From Jingyaoa shaoxingensis (GTDB lineage: Bacteria; Bacillota; Clostridia; Lachnospirales; Lachnospiraceae): a stretch of 64,000 nucleotides of DNA. The number at the start of each line of letters is the position of its first letter. Position 1 is the first letter of the stretch. The stretch spans positions 171,734-235,733 of the forward strand of contig NZ_JACRSZ010000006.1 in NCBI RefSeq assembly GCF_014385005.1, read 5' to 3'. A program made the position numbers and the translations under genes. Positions 7,340-15,776 of this stretch are shown here, piece after piece. Under the pieces are notes generated by a model. That model was not told where the DNA came from and searched no databases. It saw only the letters and a list, made by a program, of their open reading frames with translations.

Positions 7340-9304
7340 TTAACAGATCTCTGCACCTGCAGGCATCTTCTTTTCCGGTACCATCAGTGCCAGTTCTCCG
7401 TTCTCGTCTTCTGCACAGAGAATCATACCTTCTGACAGTACACCTGCCAGTTTTGCAGGTTTCAGATTCACCAGTACCATAACCTTCTTTCCAACCATCT
7501 CTTCTGCACTGTAATGTGCCTTGATGCCGGATACGATCTGTTTTATCTGGCTTCCGATCTTCACTTGACTGCAAAGAAGCTTTTTGGACTTCTTCACCGG
7601 TTCACAGGCAATGATTTCACCAACCTGGAACTGCATTTTTTCAAAGTCTTCAAAAGTGATCTCAGCTTTTGGTTCAATATCAATCACTGGTTCTTCTGGC
7701 TCTTCCTTTTGTCCGGAAGCTGCCTTCTGAGCTGCCTGGAGTACTTCTACTTTTTCCATAACCTCTTTCAGATCCAGTCTTGCGAAAAGAATCTCCGGTT
7801 TGTCTGTAACTTTATTGCCGCTTTCATAGAGACCAAACTGATTCATCTGCTCCAGGCCTCTCTTCTGTGCATTCAGCTGTGCCAGAATCTTCTTAGAGGT
7901 TCCCGGCATAAAGGATTCCAGAAGTTCTGCACCGATGGCAATGCTCTCTACCAGATTGTACAGAACTGTGGCCAGACGATCCTGCTTGCTTTCGTCCTTA
8001 GCCAGTGCCCATGGCATGGTCTCATCGATGTATTTGTTGCAGCGTTTGAACAGTACAAAAATCTCGCTGATAGCATCTGCCACACGAAGCTGTTCCATCT
8101 TATCCGTTACTTTACCCGGTGCAGCCAGTGCAACTGCCTTCAGTTCTTCATCTACCGGCTCTGTCACGCCCTTATCTGCAACGACGCCGCCAAAATATTT
8201 GTTAGACATGGAGATGGTTCTGTTTACCAGGTTTCCTAATGTATTAGCCAGATCGGAATTCAGACGTTCTACCATCAGCTCCCAGGTAATTACACCATCG
8301 TTTTCAAATGGCATTTCATGAAGTACGAAGTAACGTACTGCATCCACACCAAAAAAGTCTACCAGATCATCTGCATAGATGACATTTCCCTTAGACTTAC
8401 TCATCTTACCATCACCCTGCAGCAGCCATGGATGTCCAAATACCTGCTTTGGCAGTGGCAGATCCAGTGACATCAGGAAAATCGGCCAGTAAATCGTATG
8501 GAAACGAATAATATCCTTACCGATCAGATGCAGGTCTGCCGGCCAGTCTTTCTTGAACTGCTCGGTGCTGTTGCCGTCGCAGTCATAACCGATACCGGTG
8601 ATGTAGTTGGTCAGCGCATCCAGCCATACATAGGTGACATGCTTTGGATCAAAGTCTACCGGAATACCCCATTTGAAGGAGGTTCTGGATACACACAGAT
8701 CCTGCAGACCCGGAAGCAGGAAGTTGTTCATCATCTCATTCTTTCTGGATACCGGCTGAATGAATTCCGGATGAGTGTTGATATGTTCAATCAGTCTGTC
8801 TGCGTATTTGCTCATTTTGAAGAAGTATGCTTCTTCCTTGGCAGGTGTTACTTCACGGCCGCAGTCCGGACATTTGCCGTCTACCAGCTGAGATTCTGTA
8901 AAGAAAGATTCACAAGGTGTACAGTACATTCCTTCATAATATCCCTTGTAGATATCTCCCTTGTCATACATCTTCTTGAAGATCTTCTGAACCTGTTTTT
9001 CATGGTCTTCATCTGTGGTACGGATAAACTTATCATAAGAAGTATCCACCAGATCCCAGATTCTCTTGATCTCTCCTGCTACTTTGTCTACATATTCTTT
9101 TGGTGTAATGCCGGCTTCTTCTGCCTTCAGTTCGATCTTCTGGCCATGTTCATCAGTACCTGTCTGTAAAAACACATCATAGCCCTGTGCTCTCTTATAG
9201 CGGGCAATGGCATCTGCCAGAATGATCTCGTATGTGTTACCGATATGTGGTTTGCCTGATGCATAAGCAATGGCAGTGGTCATATAAAACTTTTTCTTTT
9301 CCAT
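7340..9304 (-). CDS. metG: Methionyl-tRNA synthetase
   Basis: The 654-residue class I synthetase charges tRNA-Met. The HIGH-type signature is PHIGN near residue 20. The zinc knuckle has two Cys-x2-Cys pairs (CTPC and CPDC). The KMSKS loop is KMSKSKGN, and an anticodon-binding helical domain follows. The C-terminal about 110 residues form the EMAP/Trbp111-like tRNA-binding OB fold (from ITFEDFEKMQFQVGEI), as in the long MetG form that dimerises. The GGAGG start at 9304 lies directly after a T-box leader, so expression should rise when uncharged tRNA-Met accumulates. Confidence 0.97.
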   Translation of the reverse strand: MEKKKFYMTTAIAYASGKPHIGNTYEIILADAIARYKRAQGYDVFLQTGTDEHGQKIELKAEEAGITPKEYVDKVAGEIKRIWDLVDTSYDKFIRTTDEDHEKQVQKIFKKMYDKGDIYKGYYEGMYCTPCESFFTESQLVDGKCPDCGREVTPAKEEAYFFKMSKYADRLIEHINTHPEFIQPVSRKNEMMNNFLLPGLQDLCVSRTSFKWGIPVDFDPKHVTYVWLDALTNYITGIGYDCDGNSTEQFKKDWPADLHLIGKDIIRFHTIYWPIFLMSLDLPLPKQVFGHPWLLQGDGKMSKSKGNVIYADDLVDFFGVDAVRYFVLHEMPFENDGVITWELMVERLNSDLANTLGNLVNRTISMSNKYFGGVVADKGVTEPVDEELKAVALAAPGKVTDKMEQLRVADAISEIFVLFKRCNKYIDETMPWALAKDESKQDRLATVLYNLVESIAIGAELLESFMPGTSKKILAQLNAQKRGLEQMNQFGLYESGNKVTDKPEILFARLDLKEVMEKVEVLQAAQKAASGQKEEPEEPVIDIEPKAEITFEDFEKMQFQVGEIIACEPVKKSKKLLCSQVKIGSQIKQIVSGIKAHYSAEEMVGKKVMVLVNLKPAKLAGVLSEGMILCAEDENGELALMVPEKKMPAGAEIC

Positions 9305-9321
9305 CTTTATTCTCCTTCCAT

Positions 9322-9645
9322 CATAAAAAAACCCATCTTCTCAAACTGAGAAGACAGGTCTGTACCCGTGTTACCACTTCACTTTATCCATACCTCGCAG
9401 TATGAACCTCTGCGGGTGCGTCTACACCCCTTCGCTATAACAGGCGATCCCGTCGCAGCCTATATGATACCTGCATAACTGTCCGTCACTTTTACAGTTA
9501 CGGCACCGGTAATCCACAGTCGGTGCGCCGCTCCGAAGCCATGTTCCACTTACCGGTGCATATCCCTCTCAGCCTGCGGGAATTCTCTGTAATGTCCTGT
9601 GCAAATGTACTCTCTTCATCTAAGCGTTTTCTTATTACTAAGCTG
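9322..9645 (-). promoter_or_regulatory. T-box riboswitch, methionine specifier, in the metG leader
   Basis: Read on the minus strand, the leader holds a long stem I whose specifier region reads GGAACATGGCTTC. This gives ATG (9540-9542), the methionine codon. The T-box consensus sequence AAGTGGTAACACGGGTA (9363-9379) follows. A 12-bp terminator stem (9332-9343 with 9347-9358) with a T7 tract ends at 9324, just before the metG ribosome site. Uncharged tRNA-Met pairing at the specifier and T-box would favour the antiterminator. The specifier agrees with the downstream gene. Confidence 0.93.
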
Positions 9646-9650
9646 ATATT

Positions 9651-9679
9651 AGGCTAACACAGGAACCTTTTTCTGTCAA
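9651..9679 (-). promoter_or_regulatory. Sigma-A promoter of metG
   Basis: A consensus -35 TTGACA (9674-9679) and a -10 TAGCCT (9651-9656) are 17 nt apart. Transcription would begin about 9643, right at the start of the T-box stem I sequence, which supports both calls. Confidence 0.75.
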
Positions 9680-9732
9680 GACTGGGGTTGTTGTATCTGT
9701 TAATTCACTTCTCAACTTTTATATTGCAAAAA

Positions 9733-10383
9733 TCATATCACCAACTGCAGTATATCCTCTATATGTTCTGCAAAATAATCTGCCCCATTCAGTTCCCCTT
9801 TCTCACCATATCCATACAGGCATCCTATAAAAGGGCTTTTGCAGGCTCTGGCACATTCCAGATCCTGTCTCCTGTCTCCGACTACCAGATAAGGGCCACT
9901 ATATTCCCGGATGATTTCCTGCACAATTTCTGTCTTTGGACGGAATCCGTATGATTCACAGTCATAAAAACGATCAAACCATCGTTCCATCCCAAATTCC
10001 TTCCAGTGTGCCTCACGATATGAAGCTTTACAGTTACTTAAGATCACAAGATGATATCCCCGGTTCTTCAAAGCTGTCAGCATCTCCTCTGTTCCTGGAT
10101 ACCACACTGCCTTATGTTTCCTGATCTGTCTTACCATCAGGTCTCCTACCATCCTGCTTGCCTGCTCTTTATAGCTCTGATCCAGCTCCGGCAAAAATGT
10201 ATTCCACATTTCCTTACTGTTAAGTCCCAGCCAGCCGGCAATTTCCGCCGAGCCTATCTCCCGTTCTTCTACAGCCTTCTGTTCTGTCAGCCACTGATAG
10301 GTTTCACGAAATGCCGGTTCATAGATTCCAAGGGTATGATGGATTGTTCCATCATAATCGAATATGATCGTTTTTGTCATCAT
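9733..10383 (-). CDS. HAD-family phosphatase in the riboflavin operon
   Basis: The 216-residue protein has all four HAD motifs: FDYDGT with the nucleophile and acid Asp, ILSNC, the Lys in FRPKTEI, and VVGDRRQD. An alpha-helical C1 cap (about residues 20-90) makes it PGP/beta-phosphoglucomutase-like. It begins 14 nt after the ribH stop, with its own AGGA site, so it is the last gene of the rib operon. Riboflavin synthesis needs dephosphorylation of the ribitylaminouracil phosphate between RibD and RibH, a step done by HAD phosphatases elsewhere. That role is an inference from position; a general sugar-phosphate phosphatase is the alternative. Confidence 0.85.
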   Translation of the reverse strand: MMTKTIIFDYDGTIHHTLGIYEPAFRETYQWLTEQKAVEEREIGSAEIAGWLGLNSKEMWNTFLPELDQSYKEQASRMVGDLMVRQIRKHKAVWYPGTEEMLTALKNRGYHLVILSNCKASYREAHWKEFGMERWFDRFYDCESYGFRPKTEIVQEIIREYSGPYLVVGDRRQDLECARACKSPFIGCLYGYGEKGELNGADYFAEHIEDILQLVI

Positions 10384-10397
10384 TTATTTCCTGTCTT

Positions 10398-10871
10398 TTA
10401 GAGCTGCTTCATCAGATTGACCATCTCGATTGCAGATAACGCGCAGTCATAACCTTTATTTCCTGCTTTGCTTCCTGCACGCGCAATAGCCTGCTCGATA
10501 TTCTCAGTCGTGATCACTCCGAATAAGACCGGGATTCCTGTTGCAAGTTCAACCTGTGCGATCCCCTTGGCAGATTCATTGCATACCAGATCATAATGTG
10601 AAGTATCTCCACGGATGACAGCTCCCACACAGATAATTGCATCATATTTTCCTGACTGCGCCATTTTCTGTGCTGTAAGCGGAATCTCAAATGCTCCCGG
10701 TACCCATGCTGCAGTAATATTCTCTTCTTCTACTCCATGTCTTACCAGTCCGTCGACTGCCCCTCCCAATAATTTATTCACAATGATCTCATTGAATCTC
10801 GCTGCCACAATACCAACCTTCATTCCCTCCGGTGCTACTACTTTTCCTTCTACTAAATTGATCTGTCTCAT
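10398..10871 (-). CDS. ribH: 6,7-dimethyl-8-ribityllumazine synthase
   Basis: RibH condenses 5-amino-6-ribitylaminouracil with dihydroxybutanone phosphate to the lumazine. The 157-residue length is typical of the capsid-forming enzyme. Motifs include [31 protein letters not shown] and the catalytic His in that loop. It has a GGAGG site and lies 29 nt after ribBA. Regulation should come from the FMN riboswitch at the head of the operon. Confidence 0.97.
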   Translation of the reverse strand: MRQINLVEGKVVAPEGMKVGIVAARFNEIIVNKLLGGAVDGLVRHGVEEENITAAWVPGAFEIPLTAQKMAQSGKYDAIICVGAVIRGDTSHYDLVCNESAKGIAQVELATGIPVLFGVITTENIEQAIARAGSKAGNKGYDCALSAIEMVNLMKQL

Positions 10872-10900
10872 TTTTTCTTCCTCCTGATATCAGCTGTTTT

Positions 10901-12118
10901 TTATAAATTTATTTCTTTAAAAATATGACCCATCTTTTCCTGCTTCGTCTTCATATACTTCCGGTCATACTTTTGTACCGGAATCTCCAGAGGTACTCTT
11001 GCATTGATCTTCAGCCCGAATTCACCAAGTCCATAGACTTTATCTGGATTATTTGTCAGTAATCTTAATGATTTCACGCCAAGATCTGACAGTATCTGTG
11101 CCCCCACCCAGTACTCTCTGAGATCCGGTGCAAATCCTAACTTCACATTAGCCTCCACAGTATCGTATCCCTGCTCCTGAAGCGCATATGCTTTGATCTT
11201 ATTGATCAGTCCGATTCCTCTGCCTTCCTGTCTCATATACAGAATGATTCCTCTGCCTTCTGCTTCTACCTGGCGCATCGCTGTCTGCAGCTGCAGGCCG
11301 CAGTCACATCTGAGCGATCCGAATGCATCCCCTGTCAGACACTCCGAATGTACCCGGCAAAGCACATCCTCACCATCTCCTATATCACCTTTTACCAGTG
11401 CCAGATGATGCTCTCCTGTAATGTCATTGATATATCCATACATTTTAAAATCACCGTACTGTGTTGGGAGGTTTGCAGCTGCTTCCTCCTTTACATGCTT
11501 TTCATGTATTCTTATATAATCCTGCAGATCACGGATTGTAATAAATGTAAGGTTATGTTCTTTTGCCATTTCCCATAACTGTGATGTACGCATCATAGTG
11601 CCATCTTCTTTCATAACTTCACAGCACACACCACATTCTTTCAGCCCAGCCAGTCTCATAAGATCTGTTGTTGCCTCTGTATGGCCATTCCGCACCAGAA
11701 CCCCGCCTTTTCTGGATATAAGCGGAAATACATGTCCCGGTCTTCTGAAATCCTCCGGTTTCGACTCATCATCCACACACTTCATAATGGTATAGGAGCG
11801 CTCTGCTGCTGAGATACCGGTCGTTGTATCTGCGTGATCCACTGCCACGGTAAATGCTGTACTGTGATTATCCGTGTTCTCAGCAACCATTGGCGGAAAA
11901 TTCAATCTCGCTGCAAGTTCCGCACTCATCGGTGTACAGATAAGACCCTTTGCATAGGTCGCCATGAAATTAATATTTTCCCTGGTCGCAAACTCTGCCG
12001 CACATATCAGATCTCCCTCATTTTCTCTGTCCGGATCATCTGTGACCAGAACTATTTTACCTTCCTTAAGATCCCTAAGTGCCTCTTCAATTGTGTTGTA
12101 CTGATCGTTTTGTGACAT
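10901..12118 (-). CDS. ribBA: Bifunctional DHBP synthase / GTP cyclohydrolase II
   Basis: The 405-residue fusion provides both entry reactions of riboflavin synthesis. The N-terminal about 200 residues form dihydroxybutanone-phosphate synthase, with the acidic metal loop [11 protein letters not shown] and RPGHVFPL. The C-terminal half is GTP cyclohydrolase II, with [14 protein letters not shown] and RCDCGLQL supplying the three zinc cysteines, and later RQEGRGIGL. Length and domain order are standard for Firmicute RibBA. The start has a GGAGG site 18 nt after ribE. Confidence 0.97.
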   Translation of the reverse strand: MSQNDQYNTIEEALRDLKEGKIVLVTDDPDRENEGDLICAAEFATRENINFMATYAKGLICTPMSAELAARLNFPPMVAENTDNHSTAFTVAVDHADTTTGISAAERSYTIMKCVDDESKPEDFRRPGHVFPLISRKGGVLVRNGHTEATTDLMRLAGLKECGVCCEVMKEDGTMMRTSQLWEMAKEHNLTFITIRDLQDYIRIHEKHVKEEAAANLPTQYGDFKMYGYINDITGEHHLALVKGDIGDGEDVLCRVHSECLTGDAFGSLRCDCGLQLQTAMRQVEAEGRGIILYMRQEGRGIGLINKIKAYALQEQGYDTVEANVKLGFAPDLREYWVGAQILSDLGVKSLRLLTNNPDKVYGLGEFGLKINARVPLEIPVQKYDRKYMKTKQEKMGHIFKEINL

Positions 12119-12136
12119 ACTGTATATCCTCCTGTT

Positions 12137-12790
12137 CTAAAACCCGAATTCTTCAAGAAACTCCATCGTAATTCCGGATTTTTTTTTCTCTTCTTCGTTT
12201 TTTCTGATGCCAAGCAGTTTTTCTACGTATTTTCCGATCACATCATTTTCCAGATTAACCAGATCCCCCTGCACCTTTTCCAAAAGAGTGGTTTCTTCTC
12301 CTGTATGTGGAATGACCGACACCTGAAAACCGGCTTCATCAACCCTTGCAACTGTCAGGCTGATCCCATCAATGCAGACTGATCCTTTTTCTACGATCAG
12401 ATGCAAAATCTGTGGTGATGTCTCAATCGATACCCAGATGGCATTTTCTTCCCGAAGCATGGAACGTATCACACCAGTCCCATCAATATGACCGCTTACT
12501 ATGTGCCCTCCGAACCTGCCATCTGCAGCCATTGCCCGTTCCAGGTTTACCTGGCTTCCGGCCTTGCAGCTGCCAAGACTGCTTCTTCTGATCGTCTCTG
12601 CCATCACATCGGCGGTAAATCCGTCCGGCTGCATCGACGTAACTGTCAGACACACGCCATTTACGGCAATGCTGTCACCGATCCTTGTCCCTTCCAGGAC
12701 CTTCCTGGCTTTCACTGCCAGGATCCCTGATTCCCCTGTCAGCTGTATATAACGGACTTTTCCTTTCTCTTCTACGATTCCTGTAAACAT
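12137..12790 (-). CDS. ribE: Riboflavin synthase alpha chain
   Basis: RibE dismutates two lumazine molecules into riboflavin and ribitylaminouracil. The 217-residue protein shows the internal duplication of the family: the N-terminal MFTGIVEE barrel and a second copy starting around GGHIVSGHIDGTG. The start has AGGAGGA at 6 nt, with the ribD stop inside the ribosome-site region, so the two genes are probably translationally coupled. The C-terminal Lys/Glu-rich tail is slightly longer than in many homologues. Confidence 0.96.
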   Translation of the reverse strand: MFTGIVEEKGKVRYIQLTGESGILAVKARKVLEGTRIGDSIAVNGVCLTVTSMQPDGFTADVMAETIRRSSLGSCKAGSQVNLERAMAADGRFGGHIVSGHIDGTGVIRSMLREENAIWVSIETSPQILHLIVEKGSVCIDGISLTVARVDEAGFQVSVIPHTGEETTLLEKVQGDLVNLENDVIGKYVEKLLGIRKNEEEKKKSGITMEFLEEFGF

Positions 12791-12798
12791 GATTCCTC

Positions 12799-13902
12799 CT
12801 ACTGTTTTTTTCTACACACCTGACATTTTATCCGGATATCCTCACCGATCTGACAGATATCTGTATATTTCAGTTCCACTGCTTCAGACGGCAGTTCAAC
12901 TCCAATGCCTTCTACCGGTGTCTTCCCAGCCACACCGCCAAACAGCTTTGGTGCCACAAAAGCCTGTACTTCCTTTACAATTCCAGCTCGCAGTGCACTG
13001 TCATTTAACGTACCGCCTCCCTCCAGGAGAATGCTGTCAATGCCTCTGTTTCCAAGATCTGCCATCAGCTTCTTAAGGTCTATCTGATTCTTTTCATCGG
13101 GACAGTAAATGGTTTCAACTCCCATGGTATGTAATATTTTTATTTTCTCTTCTGTATTCTTCTGATCTGCATAAGCCACGATCGTCCGGTACTTTTCCGC
13201 ACTTTTTACAATCTGACTGTCCGGCGGGATCCTGAGCTTACTGTCACACACAATCCTGATAGGACTTTTCCAGCCTTCTACCCGGACGTTTAACATCGGA
13301 TCATCTGCAAGCACAGTTCCAATGCCTGCCATGATCCCCATGTACTGATGCCTCATATGCTGTACTTCTTTTCGTGAAGCTTCTCCGCTGATCCATTTTG
13401 AGGCCCCTGTTTTCGTTGCGATTTTCCCATCCAGTGTCATGGCATACTTCATCACCACATAAGGAGTCCTCGTAGTAATATAATGAAAAAACACCGGATT
13501 CAGCTGATCACATTCTTCTCTCATAAAATCTTCAACTACTGTTACACCGGCTTCCCTTAACATCTGTACACCTTTTCCTGCTACTTTCGGATTCGGATCC
13601 CGAGAACCGATCACCACTTTTCTGATCTTCTGTTCAATGATCGCTTCCGTACATGGAGGTGTTTTACCATGATGACAGCAAGGCTCCAGCGTAACATAAA
13701 TCACCGCACCTTCTGCTGATTCTGTAAGAGAAGCAATTGCATTACGTTCCGCGTGAAGTTCTCCATACTTTTTATGATAGCCTTCCCCGATGATCTTTCC
13801 GTCTTTTACGATCACTGCTCCTACCATTGGATTGGGATTCGTCCAGCCTTCTCCTTTTTGGGCCAGCTGAATTGCCCGAAGCATATATTCCTGATCCGTC
13901 AT
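12799..13902 (-). CDS. ribD: Bifunctional riboflavin deaminase/reductase
   Basis: I choose the ATG at 13902 (start MTDQEYMLRA), which follows a GAAGGA site. The longer frame to 13968 has no support. The 367-residue enzyme has an N-terminal cytidine-deaminase-like zinc domain with HAERNAI and PCCHHGKTPPC, and a C-terminal DHFR-like reductase domain (from about residue 145, YVVMKYAMTLDGKIAT). It deaminates and then reduces the GTP cyclohydrolase II product. It is the first gene of the operon, behind an FMN riboswitch and two hairpin terminators. Confidence 0.96.
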   Translation of the reverse strand: MTDQEYMLRAIQLAQKGEGWTNPNPMVGAVIVKDGKIIGEGYHKKYGELHAERNAIASLTESAEGAVIYVTLEPCCHHGKTPPCTEAIIEQKIRKVVIGSRDPNPKVAGKGVQMLREAGVTVVEDFMREECDQLNPVFFHYITTRTPYVVMKYAMTLDGKIATKTGASKWISGEASRKEVQHMRHQYMGIMAGIGTVLADDPMLNVRVEGWKSPIRIVCDSKLRIPPDSQIVKSAEKYRTIVAYADQKNTEEKIKILHTMGVETIYCPDEKNQIDLKKLMADLGNRGIDSILLEGGGTLNDSALRAGIVKEVQAFVAPKLFGGVAGKTPVEGIGVELPSEAVELKYTDICQIGEDIRIKCQVCRKKQ

Positions 13903-14023
13903 TTCTATTCCTTCTTTCTTATTCCTGTTCTTTACCCGGGCTACGCCGAGGCTTTTAGACCTGTGCAATCGGATTCACAGACAAGTGAATGGTACAGTTA
14001 TTTCGAAAACAATGTAACAGATA

Positions 14024-14051
14024 CAAAAAAACCTGCAGAAATATCTGCAGG
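14024..14051 (-). terminator. Second leader terminator before ribD
   Basis: An 8-bp perfect stem (CCTGCAGA at 14032-14039 with its complement at 14044-14051) with a 4-nt loop is followed on the minus strand by a run of seven Ts. It lies between the riboswitch terminator and ribD, so the operon leader carries two tandem terminators. Confidence 0.75.
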
Positions 14052-14102
14052 GTGGAATTGATCTGTTACATATGATCGATAAATGAATGTCTGATTTTCC
14101 AA

Positions 14103-14140
14103 TATAAAAAGCTCTGAAATGGATCACCATCTCAGAGCTC
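14103..14140 (-). terminator. FMN-riboswitch expression-platform terminator
   Basis: On the minus strand a 13-bp stem with one non-pairing or wobble position (14127-14139 with 14110-14122) is followed by TTTTTATATT. It lies about 40 nt downstream of the FMN aptamer, the usual place for the expression-platform terminator. Confidence 0.8.
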
Positions 14141-14175
14141 TGATACTACATTCATGCAAAAAATCAACTGTACTA

Positions 14176-14287
14176 TCATCTTCTTCCATCCAGACTGTAC
14201 TGTCGGCCCCGGAATCTCACCGGATCACGCCTTTCGGCTCGCGGGCTCTACCGCCGGTAGGGAATCTCACCCTGCCCTGAAGATATC
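14176..14287 (-). promoter_or_regulatory. FMN riboswitch (RFN element)
   Basis: The minus strand carries the RFN aptamer core in order: AGGGCAGGGTGAGATTCCC, CCGGCGGT, AGCCCGCGAGC, GATCCGGTGAGATTCCGG, GCCGACAGT and AGTCTGGATGG, closed by an ATCTTC/GAAGAT P1 stem. These are the family's most conserved blocks. FMN binding should favour the downstream terminator and shut the rib operon. Confidence 0.97.
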
Positions 14288-14366
14288 TTTTTGTTTAGTT
14301 TAATACTTTATCTATTTTTTGTAAAGCGAATTTTTATTCAACAGCTTTGAACTGTTGTTGTATCTG

Positions 14367-15458
14367 CTAATTCAATCCATACTTTTTCAAATATTCTGGG
14401 TTGATTTTTCTCTTAATAAAATCACCAGATCCCTGCTGTCCTTTGAATTCGCCGTTTTCTACAATCACTTTTCCTTTGGAAATGGTCATCACCGGGTATC
14501 CTTTTACCTGGAATCCATCATGGAGACAGTAACTGATATTATTATGAAGTACATCTTTGGATAACGTTACTTCTTTTTCCATATCTACCAGAACGATGTC
14601 TGCATCTGAGCCTGGTGCAATGATTCCTTTCTGTGGGTAGCATCCGTAAATCTTTGCAATATTCGTACTGGTCAGTTCGCAGACTTTATTAATGGAAATA
14701 CGGCCTTTTGAGACACCCTCAGAAAGGAGCAGCGGCAGACGGATCTCTATACCGCTTATACCGTTTACAACTTTTGTAAAATCCTGCTTCCAGGTTCCAT
14801 CCTCATTCTTTTCCAGAAATGCTGATTTCTCATCCACATCAAATGTGCAGTCGTCCGAACCTGTCAGAAGGATCGTCCCGTCTTCTAGCCCTTCCCACAT
14901 ACTCTGCAAAATATACCGCTCTTGCAAATGCTTCGGCTTCACAAAGTACTGGCTTACACTTTGCAAAATTTACCCAGCTCATGTCATTTGCTTCTCTGCA
15001 CTTCTCGATATTACTTTCTGCAATGGCATTACTTTCGCAGTGAACCATCGGAAGTCCACTTACCTCTTTTGCCTTTTCAAATACTTTTAACATGGTCTCG
15101 TCATCACTCATAACGCCTTCTTTTTTATAAGTCATGAACATCTTAAAGGTAGGAATTCCTCCTTCCGCCATTTTCTCAATGTCAGCAAGTGCTTCCGGTG
15201 TAGATTCAACAAATTTCCCGTGTACACTGTAATCAATGGCAGATTCTTTCATCTCATCAGCTCTTGCCAGAGCCTGTGCATATGCGCTTCAATAACGCCC
15301 GGCATTACATATTTTCCTTCTGCGTTGATTGTCCGCACAGCCTCTTTTTCATCATAAGTCCCAAGTCCGACAATCTTTTTCCCCTGAATTGCCACATCAA
15401 ATTTTACTGTGGATGACGGTGATACTACCAGACCATTTTTAATAATCAGATCGTACAT
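14367..15458 (-). pseudogene. Decayed D-hydantoinase/dihydropyrimidinase (HyuA-like)
   Basis: Three successive frames together match a hydantoinase of about 460 residues but total only about 360. The N-terminal piece (15458 to about 15275) ends at the metal motif AHMH. The middle piece (about 15275-14910) begins ALARADEMKESAIDYS and has the carbamylated-lysine region FKMFMTYKKEG and VHCESN. The last piece (about 14905-14367) starts near WEGLEDGTI and contains GSDDCTFD. Both joins lack expected sequence and shift the frame, so two internal out-of-frame deletions are the simplest reading. The second removes the region holding another metal histidine. The enzyme is therefore almost certainly inactive. 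In relatives this gene accompanies ygeX and ygeY, both present nearby. Confidence 0.88.
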
Positions 15459-15513
15459 AAAACAAGTCCTCCTCTTTATTGCAAAAACAATCTTATTCTT
15501 CTGCTTTCAGAAT

Positions 15514-15556
15514 AAAAAAATCCATGAAATGCAGCTATCTTCTGCTTTTCATGGAC
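15514..15556 (-). terminator. Hairpin terminator upstream of the hydantoinase pseudogene
   Basis: A 14-bp imperfect stem (15521-15534 with 15542-15555) with a 7-nt loop is followed on the minus strand by TTTTTTT. It lies in the divergent 318-nt gap between rpoN and the pseudogene. No gene ends here on the minus strand, so it may be a leader attenuator. The rest of this gap shows no clear element and no sigma-54 site. Confidence 0.6.
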
Positions 15557-15776
15557 CTTTTTGTCTCCGTCCTCTATTATCTGTTTTTGTCATTATGCAC
15601 CTTTTTTTCTCATTTGTCCAGCCACTATTATAAATTCGTATCTGTCCAGTACCTTATCGCAATACATTGGGTTTTGATCAGTTACATAAATTCAAATTAT
15701 TCACATCTTCTTCATATTTCACAGTCATTTTTATGGTACAATGGCAACAGTATACACAACAGGAGTCATACATACT

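Noticed and set aside
7514..8239. 241-codon plus-strand frame opposite metG
   Set aside because: The minus strand carries metG with all its motifs; the plus frame is Phe/Cys/Leu-rich, as expected from complementing a synthetase gene.
15459..15776. Possible sigma-54 promoter for the hydantoinase pseudogene
   Set aside because: No minus-strand GG-N10-GC arrangement close to the -24/-12 consensus could be found.
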